Below are positions 42,169-52,247 of a DNA stretch of 64,000 nt, piece after piece. The notes below the pieces were generated by a model. It did no database searches. It was not told the origin of the DNA and worked only from the letters and a program-made list of their open reading frames with translations. Each line of letters starts with the position of its first letter. Position 1 is the stretch's first letter. The stretch spans positions 3,348,001 through 3,412,000 of the forward strand of contig CAVNZM010000012.1 of assembly GCA_963693365.1 (NCBI GenBank). The letters run 5' to 3'. The position numbers were made by a program, and so were the translations under genes. Origin of the DNA: Amoebidium appalachense (lineage: Eukaryota > Ichthyosporea).

Positions 42169-42922
42169 CTACGTGTAGGGGCCCAGCACGTCCATGCAGT
42201 AGAGTATGAGGTACCAGAGGGCAAGCAGGCAGCAGGCGAGCAGTGTGTACCCCAACGTGGTCAGAAACCCGTTCTCCAAACTCCCACAAGTTCCAGTGGA
42301 GCTCGTCAAACACAATGCCTGCCAGTGCAAGGCCTGCATGCACGCACACGCACAGCACAATGTTCCTGGTGAGCACGGGCACGGACAGGGAGAGCATGTA
42401 CCGTGCACAGACGAGGGTGGCACACGCCAGCACGCCCCTCAGCACAAGAAACACGTAGCCAAACACCGACGGTTCAAACACGCACGTCATGCCGTAGAGG
42501 GCACTTAGGGGGAGGAGGGAGGCACACACCATGTACGCCACGGCCCGTGGGAAGAACAACGTGGTCGTCACACGCATGGATCGGGCCCAGCACGCTGCTG
42601 CCAGCATGTAGGCGAGGGGGGGGGCCACATACAGCCACGAGCCCAGCCAGTAGGGTGCCCACATCACACAGTGGCCGGCCACGTCAGGGTGGGTGTCCAC
42701 GTCGAGCCAGGCATACGCCACCCATTGTGCCTGGCACATGACCACACCTGTGAGGGGTAGGATGATGAGCCAAAACATGCATGTACGTTTGGCAAGTTCC
42801 GGTATGAGTACGGCTGTGCCGTAGGACGCCACCACGAGTGCAACACACATGATGGCACAAGGTCGACAATCATTCTCACAACTGAGTTGCCTACTACCAT
42901 CTCCGTACGAAAAAATGTGCAA
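42169..42922 (-). pseudogene. Seven-segment membrane protein, one frameshift near the C-terminus
   Basis: Hydrophobic segments can be counted at IMCVALVVASYGTAVLI, FWLIILPLTGVVMCQ, WLYVAPPLAYMLAAACWA, AYMVCASLLPLSALYGM, FGYVFLVLRGVLACATLVCA, NIVLCVCVHAGLALAGIVF and, after a one-base shift near 42,280, GYTLLACCLLALWYLILY. With the shift the protein ends at the TAG 42,169-42,171, three bases from the convergent neighbour's stop, which supports this reading over one that runs into that gene. Seven segments recall receptor-like proteins, but I see no GPCR signature motif. It probably sits in a host or envelope membrane. Confidence 0.6.
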
Positions 42923-42951
42923 CCATAATAAAAGGGAAAAACAAGACCAAG

Positions 42952-43527
42952 ATGTCTAACGTAACCAGGCTCAATCTGCTCACGCGTGCACGCGGGTACG
43001 TGGGTGTGCTAGCCCACCCATCTACTGAAGCCTACGACCTCGTGTTCCCAAAACACCCACCCAAGGAAGGGGAGATGTTGGTTTGCACAGAAAAGGGGCT
43101 AGAGTGGAGACCCTTTACAGAGTGGTTGAAAGAGAATGCAAGCACCATCAGGGACGTGCTACTGCACGAGCACCCCACCCCCTCCCCCCGGCCAGACACC
43201 CCTTTCCCCCACGACCTCCTCTCCCCTACACCCCCCTTTGAGCCCCTCTTTGCCTTCCCCTCCCCACCCCAGTCACCCCCTCCCCCACCACAAGAGCTAC
43301 AATCCGCCGTGCTCACCCTACTCGACGATGATGAGGGTATGGCCTCAAGCACAGGCAGCACGGACACGGAAAAGGACGTCACCCCATTGCACCCACGCCC
43401 CCTCATCCCCGACCACCCCATCAAGCTCCAGGCACCCCCTGCCCCCAAGGCCAAAAAAACGACCAGAAAGACCACCAACACCCGCAGGCCAAGAAGGGTG
43501 CCCGAGGAGAAAGTGTCAACCGACTAG
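42952..43527 (+). CDS. Short protein with the spike N-terminal module and Pro-rich tail
   Basis: 191 residues. Residues 1-60 (RARGYVGVLAHPSTEAYDLV and GLEWRPFTEWL) match the module at the start of the two upstream spike-like proteins. The rest is Pro-rich, acidic, then basic (KKTTRKTTNTRRPRR). It may bind the same virion site without carrying a head domain. It lies 22 bases before the integrase gene. Confidence 0.55.
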   Translation: MSNVTRLNLLTRARGYVGVLAHPSTEAYDLVFPKHPPKEGEMLVCTEKGLEWRPFTEWLKENASTIRDVLLHEHPTPSPRPDTPFPHDLLSPTPPFEPLFAFPSPPQSPPPPPQELQSAVLTLLDDDEGMASSTGSTDTEKDVTPLHPRPLIPDHPIKLQAPPAPKAKKTTRKTTNTRRPRRVPEEKVSTD

Positions 43528-43548
43528 TAGCGAGCGCAGGAAACCACC

Positions 43549-44666
43549 ATGGTGGCCAGAGACAAGGGCATTGAGCAGGTGATTGAGGAGACCTACGCCA
43601 CCTTCAAGCTCCCCCCCACCGTGCAGGCACTGTGGCGGCGTGCAAAAGCAAAAGACAAGAGGGTAGGGCAACCGGCCGTGCGTGCCTACCTGTCCAGAAG
43701 AAACACCGGGCAGCAGGAATCCCTCAAGGAGGTGCTCGCCCCCCATCGTATCGAGAGGAAGGACTACCTCCCCACCACAGCACGGCCGAACAGCGTGGCG
43801 GCGGATCTGTTTTTCATGCCACGTTACTCAAAGGCAAACAGGGGGTACAAGGGGGGATTGAGCATGATTGACATGAACACGAGGCAGGCAACGGTCGTGC
43901 CCATAAAGACAAAGAGCTCAGGGAGCGGGAAGAACGAGCACCTCACCATCAGCAACGGGCCGGAGATGCAGAGGGCTGTGCACAAAGCCTTAAAGACCAT
44001 CAGGGAGATGAAGGACGAAAGCAACAAAGGGGAGGAATACCTACAACCTACAGAGGTCAAGCAGATCTTTACGGACAAGGGCACGGAGTTCCTCAGCAAT
44101 ACAATGAAAAAGTACTACGATCAACACGACATCACCATCCTCCCTCAAAAGCCAGGCCGAAAACCACGCAACGTGGCCATGGTAGAACGGTTCCATCGCA
44201 CCCTAAAGCAAGGATTGAGCAAGTACATGGAGGCCAACGACACGGGCAAGTGGACGGGGGAAGGGTTGGAAAACGTGTTGGAGGATTACAACGACACGTA
44301 CCATGGTTCGATCGGTAGAGAGCCCAACAAGATGACCCAGAGGGAACAGCATCAACACGTGGCTGGAGAACAGGAAGCAAAAAGGTAAGCTACGTGCCAA
44401 GATGGGGCACACGGAGGGCGTGCACGTGCGTGCACTCAAAAAGCCAAAGGGACCGTTTGAAAAGGAGGGAAGAAACTGGTCCAAGGACGTCTACACGCTC
44501 GCCTACAAGGATGCAAGTGGGTGGGCGCTACGCAACGCGGCTACAGGGGAGATGAGGAAACACACGCCAGGCCTACGCTACGCTTGGCCAGACACCATGC
44601 TAAAGAAGGTACCACCTACCAGCGTGTCTGTACCGCCCAGCAGCGGGATGCGTGCAGCTCGCAAGG
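43549..44666 (+). pseudogene. Polinton integrase (rve, DD36E), frameshifted and split by copia
   Basis: The core carries the catalytic triad D86 (SVAADLFFM), D176 (IFTDKGTEF) and E213 (MVERFHRTL), spacing D-x36-E. Polinton integrases insert the element DNA into the host genome. The first frame stops at 44,388, but the conserved C-terminal region (from WLENRKQKGK, then EKEGRNWSKDVYTLAY) continues one frame over, so one base was lost or gained near 44,340. The copia element then interrupts the reading at 44,666; the remaining charged tail is at 51,063-51,257. Confidence 0.88.
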
Positions 44667-45374
44667 TGTCATCTTCACTTAATTCTCAGCAAGACTTAGA
44701 AGTTGAGTTTGGTATTTATTTATTAGTTGTTGTAGTTTGTTTCCTTTTCCTTTCTTCATTTCTTTCTTTCTTTTCCGTTTCCGTGTACACGACATCTTAG
44801 ATCTGTGTACGTATCGACATACTTAGCTCGCGCACACGTATTGTCGTTTGCGTCAAAATCTATATATGTCATCCAATCATATCTCGTTTGTATTTTCCCA
44901 AATATAGTAACTTACATTCCTTTCTCATTCCTTTCCCACGACGTAGCATTGTGCTATGTTCTTCAACTATTAGGAATAATTATATTTAGACGTGTTATGA
45001 TAAGAACATGTATAAATATATGTTATGAATTAATAGTTACATAAGTGGTTTCATTTTGTTAAATGTTTCCGTGCTTTTATTAGAAGTTTCTTTCATTAGA
45101 GGATTGAGTTTTATATTCTATGTGTCGACAGACATTTTAATCGATATATTTTACACTCATAGTTTTCGTCCTTTTGATTGGTTTATCGTTTCACATTCCC
45201 AAGTATAAAAGGGACCTCATCTTGAAATAAATCATAAGCAGTCGTATTCACTTCCTATGGTTCCAGAAATCGTTCCTCCTCTCCGGTTGTGTTTTTCCCG
45301 TGTGTCTTTGTGTTGTGTTTTACATAACACCCATCTGTGCCCTCTGCTTCTCCGTTTACCCACACAAAATAACA
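44667..45374 (+). repeat. Left copia LTR
   Basis: 708 bp, starting TGTCATCTTC and ending AAAATAACA. A TATAAAAG box near 45,204 is the probable promoter. Confidence 0.93.
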
Positions 45375-45450
45375 GGTTTACGGCCCCTTTGCACGCTAAC
45401 ACACAATCTCGCTACAACCGCGAAAATCTCTCAGTCTTACTGCTTCAATC

Positions 45451-48024
45451 ATGACTGACAAACCGTCGTATATCAACCTTCCAATATGGAATCCGTCCGA
45501 GAAACGAGACGAGAAACGTCTTAATTATTTCGAGTGGGAGCCACTCATTCACCGGTTCATTAGAACCACCATTGCCGAGAAATTCGTTGACGCTATCAAG
45601 AGGCCACAGTGGGTTGACGGCGCTGAAGCCAACCAGTGGCTAGGCTACACCACCAAGGACTCCTACAAGAAAGCTTCCGACGTCCTCGACCAGATCCTCA
45701 ACCAGTCCGTCCACCCGACCGAGCTCTACGACTCCGGCCGGATGCAAGACGGTGTCCACGGTGGTGAAGTCTTCCACAACCTACGTATGGCGTATGTAGC
45801 AGAGAAGGAGGCCCGAGTCACCCAGATTCAAGTCACCTTCGAGGAGCTTGAACTACGAGACTACCCCAACGTCACAGCATACCTCACCCGTCTCCAACGT
45901 CTGGCTACGACACTTGCCTGCCTCGACGAACCCGTCCAGCACAAGGATGTCGTACGTAAGTTCTTCCTCCACATCCGGAAGAACACAGCCCTGGTCTGCC
46001 CCGACATTGAACGTCTCTGCTCCGACTACTGGATGAACAACAAGGCCTACCCGTCCTTCAACATGCTCATCAGTGACATCCGAGGAGCTGAAATCCGTGC
46101 CGGCCTCATCGACGCAGGCACAGGTGCAACCGTCAACAACCGTCCCCTCCGTGCACTCCAGAGCAGAGTGCTTCCCCCCGGTGACCTCCGTAACCGTATT
46201 CCTCGACGTGAGCATACACCTCACCGTTCCCCGTCCCGTTCCCGTGATCCTCGTCCTCCCTCCAAGTCACCCGGCCCCCGTTCAACTTCCCCTTACCACC
46301 GTGGTAACAGGGACAACCGTAACCGACAACACAACACCAACAGTGTGAAGTGTTCCTACTGCCATGAGCCCCACCACATCACAGCATGCCCGGAGCCTGG
46401 CTGCACAGTTGCTCGTCGTGCCAAGCAGGAGAAAGGTGACAAGAGTGTGAAATTTGCACTCATCTCCTCCACCGGCACACCTGACAGTAACGACCCCGTC
46501 TGGGACAGTGCTTGTAATGCACACATCTGCCCCATCAAGGAGTATTTTTCCTCCCTTACCCCGTGTCCTCCCACCCCCATTCACGGCCTCGGCACAGTCA
46601 ATGCCAAACAACGTGGCATCATCAACATGACACTGCACTACAACGGCCACCCAACACCGTGCAGCATCAATGCTTACTACGTACCCGAGGCACCGTCTTT
46701 CCTCGTGTCTACCTCCATGGCATCAGCTGCCGGCCTCCTAGGTCATTGTGACGATACAGACAACCACCCGTCGTTCCTCTACAGCCGTAATGGTGACATT
46801 ATTACAGATCTCACCCCCCTCGACGGTCTCTACTACATCACTGACTATGTGATTGAGACTCCTAAACACCCGGGGGTCCAAGCCTACACAGCAAGGACTC
46901 AACCACCCGACGACCTCACCCTTTGGCACAACCGTCTCGGCCACCGTGCCCTCTCCACCGTCACCAGGATGGCCAAGGATGAGCTGGTCATCGGCATGCC
47001 CCCCTCCCTCAAGTCACCCGACAACAGTGACTGCTTCGGCTGCATGTCTGGCAAGACCACCAAGGCCCCCTTTCCCGGCACCCGTTCCAAGTTCACCATT
47101 CCCGGTGCTAAGTGGCACCTGGACTTCTTCGAAGCTCCCTGTGCTTCCTACGGAGGCTACAAGGTTGCTCTGGTGTGTGTTTGTGATGCCACCGGTTACA
47201 CCACCGTGTTCCCCCTTTACAACCGTGGTGAAACCCTCAGCCACATTCAGTCTCTCGTTGAAACCATCGAACGTCAGACACCTGAGATCGTCACCCATCT
47301 TCGGTTTGACTCCGGCTCTGAGTTCACCTCCAAGGACACCGAGGCCTACTGCAAGCAGAAAGGCATCATCATGGAGTTTGCCCCCGTCGACACACCACAA
47401 CACAATGGTGTTGTTGAACGGAAGATGAGAGAACTGCAAGAGACAGTCCGTTGCTTCCTCCATGCCGACAAGGACCAACCTCTCTCTCCCAAGTTGTGGG
47501 TTGCTGCTCTCAAGCATACAAGCTACATCATCAACGTCACACCGTCATCTGCTGCCAACGGCAACACTCCCTTCGAGGCCTTCCACGGCTTCAAACCCGA
47601 CGTCTCCCAGCTCCACGTGTTCGGCTCCCCTGCCTATGTGCATGTTCCCCGGTCAAAGAGGAACAAGCTGGCATCAACCGTCCGAGTCGGCACCTACGTC
47701 GGCTGGGACCTACCCTCCAAGGCACACAAGATCCTCGACCATGCCAGCAACCAAATCAAGATCTGCCGTGATGTGATCTTCGACGAGTCGAAATTCACGG
47801 ACAGCACCAATCAGGTCTCCGTTCCCCCCAAACCCGATCTGCCGACATTGGACCCCCCCTCCGACGACGACGATGAAACTCCGTCTGTGGTCATCTCCCA
47901 ACCGTCCTGGCACAACCAACCAGCCCCGGTTGAACCCGTGCCTCCCCCGAGCCCCCCCCCCCACTGGCCAACAACCCTTGCTGCCGGCCCCCCCCCGTTG
48001 CTGTGCATCAACCCGGCTACATGA
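45451..48024 (+). CDS. copia Gag-protease-integrase polyprotein
   Basis: 857 residues. The Gag part ends with a zinc knuckle CSYCHEPHHITAC near residue 300. An aspartic protease motif WDSACNAH lies near 350. The pre-integrase finger LWHNRLGH with CFGCMSGK lies near 490-530. The integrase core has D in WHLDFFEAP, D in RFDSGSEFTS and E in HNGVVERKM. A Pro-rich tail then overlaps the next ORF. The frame ends in C-rich DNA with runs of 11 and 9 C (47,952-47,962 and 47,988-47,996), where slippage or an indel could link it to RT. Confidence 0.9.
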   Translation: MTDKPSYINLPIWNPSEKRDEKRLNYFEWEPLIHRFIRTTIAEKFVDAIKRPQWVDGAEANQWLGYTTKDSYKKASDVLDQILNQSVHPTELYDSGRMQDGVHGGEVFHNLRMAYVAEKEARVTQIQVTFEELELRDYPNVTAYLTRLQRLATTLACLDEPVQHKDVVRKFFLHIRKNTALVCPDIERLCSDYWMNNKAYPSFNMLISDIRGAEIRAGLIDAGTGATVNNRPLRALQSRVLPPGDLRNRIPRREHTPHRSPSRSRDPRPPSKSPGPRSTSPYHRGNRDNRNRQHNTNSVKCSYCHEPHHITACPEPGCTVARRAKQEKGDKSVKFALISSTGTPDSNDPVWDSACNAHICPIKEYFSSLTPCPPTPIHGLGTVNAKQRGIINMTLHYNGHPTPCSINAYYVPEAPSFLVSTSMASAAGLLGHCDDTDNHPSFLYSRNGDIITDLTPLDGLYYITDYVIETPKHPGVQAYTARTQPPDDLTLWHNRLGHRALSTVTRMAKDELVIGMPPSLKSPDNSDCFGCMSGKTTKAPFPGTRSKFTIPGAKWHLDFFEAPCASYGGYKVALVCVCDATGYTTVFPLYNRGETLSHIQSLVETIERQTPEIVTHLRFDSGSEFTSKDTEAYCKQKGIIMEFAPVDTPQHNGVVERKMRELQETVRCFLHADKDQPLSPKLWVAALKHTSYIINVTPSSAANGNTPFEAFHGFKPDVSQLHVFGSPAYVHVPRSKRNKLASTVRVGTYVGWDLPSKAHKILDHASNQIKICRDVIFDESKFTDSTNQVSVPPKPDLPTLDPPSDDDDETPSVVISQPSWHNQPAPVEPVPPPSPPPHWPTTLAAGPPPLLCINPAT

Positions 48025-49817
48025 CTCCGGTTCGTCCTGGGTCCCCCACCTTCCACTCGGCCACGAGCAGCCCTGTGGACACCGATGCCCCCCTCACCAC
48101 CGGTCCTATTCCTGGCTTCCATGCCCCTATCCCGGCCTCCACCACCTACCCGGCCACCACCCCCCTCAAGGACCCCCCCAAGCCCAACCTTCGTCGGTCT
48201 ACACGTCTCACCAAGACTCCAACGGCACTGGTCAGCATCGTAGCACCGACCATCAACATTGACCAGCTCCCCAAGGGCATTCAAAAGCTTTGCAACGGTC
48301 CCAACGGTGATGCCGTCATAGCTGCCCTCACCTCCGAGTACCAAGCCTTCATCACCAAGGATGTCTTCACCATTGTTGATCCCCCCCCTGGTGCCAACAT
48401 CATCAAGTTCAAGTGGATTGTGACTGAGAAAGTCCTCAACTCAGCCGGTGACACCAAGATCAAAGCTCGTGGTGTTGCAAAGGGCTTCACTCAAGTCTAC
48501 GGTGTTGACTACGGTGACACCTCTTCCCCCGTGGTGATGTCCTCCTCCGTCCGTGCCCTCCTTGCCATCGGTGTGGACGGCAACCATGAGATTCATCAAC
48601 TCGACGTCTCAACTGCCTTCCTCAACAGTCCTCTTCAAGAAGACATCTACATTGAGCCACCACCTGGCTTCATCACCCCCGGCAACGAACACAAGGTCTG
48701 GAAACTTAAGAAGGCACTCTACGGGCTCAAGCAAGCATCACTGGCCTGGTATGAGTACTTCGACAAGGTCCTCCTTGCTCACGGTCTCGAACGTCTCCGT
48801 TCAGATCCATGTGTCTACATCAAGACCTTCCCCAACGGTGACATCATCCTCACTGGCAACTATGTGGACGACGTCATCATCATCTGCACGGCCAACTCCT
48901 CCCACACCAAGGATCTAGTAGACCACATCATGAAGTCAGCTCTCTGCAAGGTTGACCTTCCCGACATCTTCCTTGGCACCCACCTCATCCACACCCCCGG
49001 TCACCTCAAGCTGCTTCAGCAATCCTACATCAACGACATCGTCAGAGACTTCAACCTCAACGATGCTCACCCCAAGGCTACTCCCATTCCCGTCGGCACC
49101 GTCATCACCATCAACGAGAACGACTCACCACCCATCAAGGTTCCCTACCGTGAACTACTCGGCCGTCTTTTGTGGGTTGCTCGTTGTTCCCGGCCCGACA
49201 TCTCCTTTGCCATCGGCTACCTCGGTAGATTCAGTGCCAACCCCACCAAACTTGCATGGGAATGTCTACTCCGTGTAGTTCGGTACCTCATCGGCACTTC
49301 CAACCTCGGCCTTCACTACGACAAGTCTGCTTCCGACGACAACACCCCCTTGCTGGAGTGTTATTCTGATGCTGACTTTGCCAACTGCCCCAACACCCGT
49401 CGTTCAACCACCGGATACGTCATCTTCTTCAAGGGCATACCCATCACATGGTATTCGAAGCTGCAGTCCATCACGGCAACATCCACCACCGAGGCTGAGC
49501 TTCTGGCCATCAATGCTGCTGTTCAAAACGTCATCTGGCACCGTGATCTCCTCCGTGAACTCGGCTACCCGATGACCGACCCCACCCCCGTCTACTGTGA
49601 CAACCAGTCCACCATTGCCCTCCTGCACACCAACAGCATCAAGCACCGGACCAAACACATTGCAGTCCGTTACCACAACACGAAGGACTACATCAAGAGT
49701 GGGGATGTGGTCGTCACCTACGTGTCCAGCAAAGACAACGTGGCTGACATCTTCACCAAGCCCCTGCCCGGGCCCTCCCACGAGCAACACCGTGATTCAC
49801 TCAGTCTTCGTGACTGA
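48003..49817 (+). CDS. copia reverse transcriptase-RNase H
   Basis: The ORF is in the -1 frame relative to Gag-protease-integrase and overlaps it by 22 bases. RT motifs are FKWIVTEKV, HQLDVSTAFLNSPL, ALYGLKQASLAWY and catalytic YVDDVII (about 48,861). RNase H shows YSDADFANC, STTEAELLAI and CDNQSTIAL. The protein ends VADIFTKPLP...SLSLRD, as in copia elements. It is intact. A poly-C tract (about 49,825-49,870) follows the stop. Confidence 0.92.
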   Translation: MHQPGYMTPVRPGSPTFHSATSSPVDTDAPLTTGPIPGFHAPIPASTTYPATTPLKDPPKPNLRRSTRLTKTPTALVSIVAPTINIDQLPKGIQKLCNGPNGDAVIAALTSEYQAFITKDVFTIVDPPPGANIIKFKWIVTEKVLNSAGDTKIKARGVAKGFTQVYGVDYGDTSSPVVMSSSVRALLAIGVDGNHEIHQLDVSTAFLNSPLQEDIYIEPPPGFITPGNEHKVWKLKKALYGLKQASLAWYEYFDKVLLAHGLERLRSDPCVYIKTFPNGDIILTGNYVDDVIIICTANSSHTKDLVDHIMKSALCKVDLPDIFLGTHLIHTPGHLKLLQQSYINDIVRDFNLNDAHPKATPIPVGTVITINENDSPPIKVPYRELLGRLLWVARCSRPDISFAIGYLGRFSANPTKLAWECLLRVVRYLIGTSNLGLHYDKSASDDNTPLLECYSDADFANCPNTRRSTTGYVIFFKGIPITWYSKLQSITATSTTEAELLAINAAVQNVIWHRDLLRELGYPMTDPTPVYCDNQSTIALLHTNSIKHRTKHIAVRYHNTKDYIKSGDVVVTYVSSKDNVADIFTKPLPGPSHEQHRDSLSLRD

Positions 49818-50354
49818 GTGTGCCCCCCCCCCCCCCCCCCCCTCCCCCCCCCCCCCCCCCCCCCCCCCCCGGTTCATCTACAGTGGTCTTCAAGTAGGTT
49901 GGGGCCCTGGCCAGTGGTCTACACATCACCGTGTAGAGACACCTCCCAACGAAAGTCTACTGCTGTCTTCATCGATCTTCAGTGTGTGCATCTTCAGTGG
50001 GGATTTCTTCTCCACCATCCGTCGTTTATTTATATACCACCATATATATAATGCATTTATCATTAGCCACCAACACGTCACACATACACTAGTTGTTTCT
50101 TCTATATATATTTATATATCACGTCATTGGCTACCGTCATCTTCCGAGTCTTCAGAGGCAACCGTCGTTGTGTGCTTCTTCCGTTTTGGTTTTCTTCCCC
50201 GGCTTGCACCTTCAAGTCTTCTCCATTGTCTTCTCGAGTGGGGAAACTTGACTGTGACTTCACGGCACCTACTTCTACATGTGTGAAAGTCTTAACATCA
50301 ACAGTCACATCAACAAACTTCACGAGAACCCAACTTCCAACCCTTGAGTGGGGA

Positions 50355-51062
50355 TGTCATCTTCACTTAATTCTCAGCAAGACTTAGAAGTTGAGTTTGG
50401 TATTTATTTATTAGTTGTTGTAGTTTGTTTCCTTTTCCTTTCTTCATTTCTTTCTTTCTTTTCCGTTTCCGTGTACACGACATCTTAGATCTGTGTACGT
50501 ATCGACATACTTAGCTCGCGCACACGTATTGTCGTTTGCGTCAAAATCTATATATGTCATCCAATCATATCTCGTTTGTATTTTCCCAAATATAGTAACT
50601 TACATTCCTTTCTCATTCCTTTCCCACGACGTAGCATTGTGCTATGTTCTTCAACTATTAGGAATAATTATATTTAGACGTGTTATGATAAGAACATGTA
50701 TAAATATATGTTATGAATTAATAGTTACATAAGTGGTTTCATTTTGTTAAATGTTTCCGTGCTTTTATTAGAAGTTTCTTTCATTAGAGGATTGAGTTTT
50801 ATATTCTATGTGTCGACAGACATTTTAATCGATATATTTTACACTCATAGTTTTCGTCCTTTTGATTGGTTTATCGTTTCACATTCCCAAGTATAAAAGG
50901 GACCTCATCTTGAAATAAATCATAAGCAGTCGTATTCACTTCCTATGGTTCCAGAAATCGTTCCTCCTCTCCGGTTGTGTTTTTCCCGTGTGTCTTTGTG
51001 TTGTGTTTTACATAACACCCATCTGTGCCCTCTGCTTCTCCGTTTACCCACACAAAATAACA
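50355..51062 (+). repeat. Right copia LTR
   Basis: 708 bp, offset from the left LTR by 5688 bases, with no difference noticed by eye. It is followed by the target duplication CAAGG. Confidence 0.93.
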
Positions 51063-51257
51063 CAAGGAGACAGCCAAGGAGAGGGCTCGCGAGGAGCTGG
51101 CGTTTGAAGGGCGCGAGCTGGTGCGCCAGAAGGGCACGCGTGCACAAGCCCAAAAGGAAAAGGAAAAACGAAAGGCACAGGAACTGAGAAAACTGGAGTT
51201 TGCCCACCAACAGGAGCAAACGGGTCTGCGTCGCAGTGAAAGGCGTGCACGCCGCTA
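51063..51257 (+). pseudogene. Charged C-terminal tail of the Polinton integrase
   Basis: Past the copia LTR the shifted integrase frame continues for about 60 residues, highly Lys/Arg/Glu-rich (KEKEKRKAQELRKLEF), and ends at the TAG 51,255-51,257. The reading frame is preserved across the target duplication, which confirms that copia split one gene. Confidence 0.75.
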
Positions 51258-51597
51258 GGTGTGACCTGTCCATTCTGGAAAAACCATCCGTCTTGAAAAA
51301 AACAGAGACGCCCCACCAACCAGCCACCGCGAAAACTGGCCATTTTGGGATGATTGCGCAAACAGGGGATGCCCCACCAACCAGCGACCGCCAAAACTAG
51401 CCCAATTTGGTCGCCTTCCAAATCAGGCTAATCCTCCATGTGCGGACCCCAGGCCCAGGTCCGGATCAGGCCCGTGCGGGTCGGTTCGGGCCGGCCTGGT
51501 CAGATTTGGGTCGCGTCGACCCGTTAACGACCCGGCCCGACCCGACCCGGGCTAATCTGGACCGGCCCGTGGCCCGCGAAATTTTCACAGCACACAG
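51258..51597. other. Non-coding segment with GC-rich CCCGACC repeats
   Basis: The first half has a short duplicated phrase (GCCCCACCAACCAGC near 51,313 and 51,370). From about 51,450 to 51,590 the sequence consists of GGCCCG, GACCCG and CGGGTC words in both orientations and could fold strongly. No gene is seen. Confidence 0.5.
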
Positions 51598-52172
51598 GTG
51601 CGGGACTGTGTGATCATGGGGCTGGGCAGCCTCTGCGGGGTGTACAAGGTCACACAGGACAAGAGGAAGGCCGGAGTGGACACTGACAAGGTGCAGACAC
51701 CAGCATGGGTGCTGGATGCACTCGAAAAGGAGTTTGGCGCACTCAATGACCCCTGCCCCATCACCTGGCGGGAGGGGGAGGACCCTTGCGCACTCACAGA
51801 CGACGACGTGTGGTCCACCGAGAAAATAAACTATGTCAACCCTCCCTTCTCTGAGATTCCCCCATTTTTACGCATGGCCATACGAATGTACATATCCAAG
51901 CCTTGGGTAGAAAGAGCGTGCTGCTCGTGCCTGCACGCACGGAGGCACGCTGGTTCCATGACCTGGCCTTCAGGTACGCCGCAGAGATACGCATCCTGAG
52001 GGGTAGGATCAAGTTTGAGGGGTTCAAGAGGCCATCGCCAGAGGGCGTGTGCCTGCTTTTGTTCACAGAGCCTCAGCCTGTCGGTGGCCCGCGTGTAGTG
52101 TCGTGGATGCCTGAGGCATACGGTAACCCGCGCAGCTCAAAGGCAGGGGCCGTGTTGGGGCTGGATTTCTAG
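51598..52172 (+). pseudogene. Phage-type DNA adenine methyltransferase, one frameshift
   Basis: The first frame has TPAWVLDALEKEFG, LNDPCPITW and the catalytic NPPF motif (YVNPPFSEIPPFL). Near 51,905 a one-base shift moves the continuation to another frame: GRKSVLLVPARTEARWFHD, EIRILRGRIKFEGF and VCLLLFTE. This order is that of the Dam-like N6-adenine methyltransferases of phages, which transfer a methyl group from S-adenosylmethionine to adenine. The start may be the ATG at 51,616 (MGLGSLCG). It is in Polinton-like GC-rich sequence just after the integrase; I do not know it as a standard Polinton gene. Confidence 0.75.
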
Positions 52173-52247
52173 CTTAATTACTAAGATCTACTAGTAGGGT
52201 CTAGATCTAAAAAATGTGTGTTAGAGTGTATGTAGTGCGTGCACACC

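Larger units (their letters stand above)
44667..51062 (+). mobile_element. Ty1/copia LTR retrotransposon, recently inserted
   Basis: Two 708-bp LTRs (TG...CA) flank a gag-protease-integrase ORF and an RT-RNase H ORF in Ty1/copia order. The target duplication CAAGG is at 44,662-44,666 and 51,063-51,067. The LTRs look identical by eye (equal length and identical internal translations), which indicates a young insertion. The PPT-like GAGTGGGGA precedes the right LTR. Confidence 0.93.
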
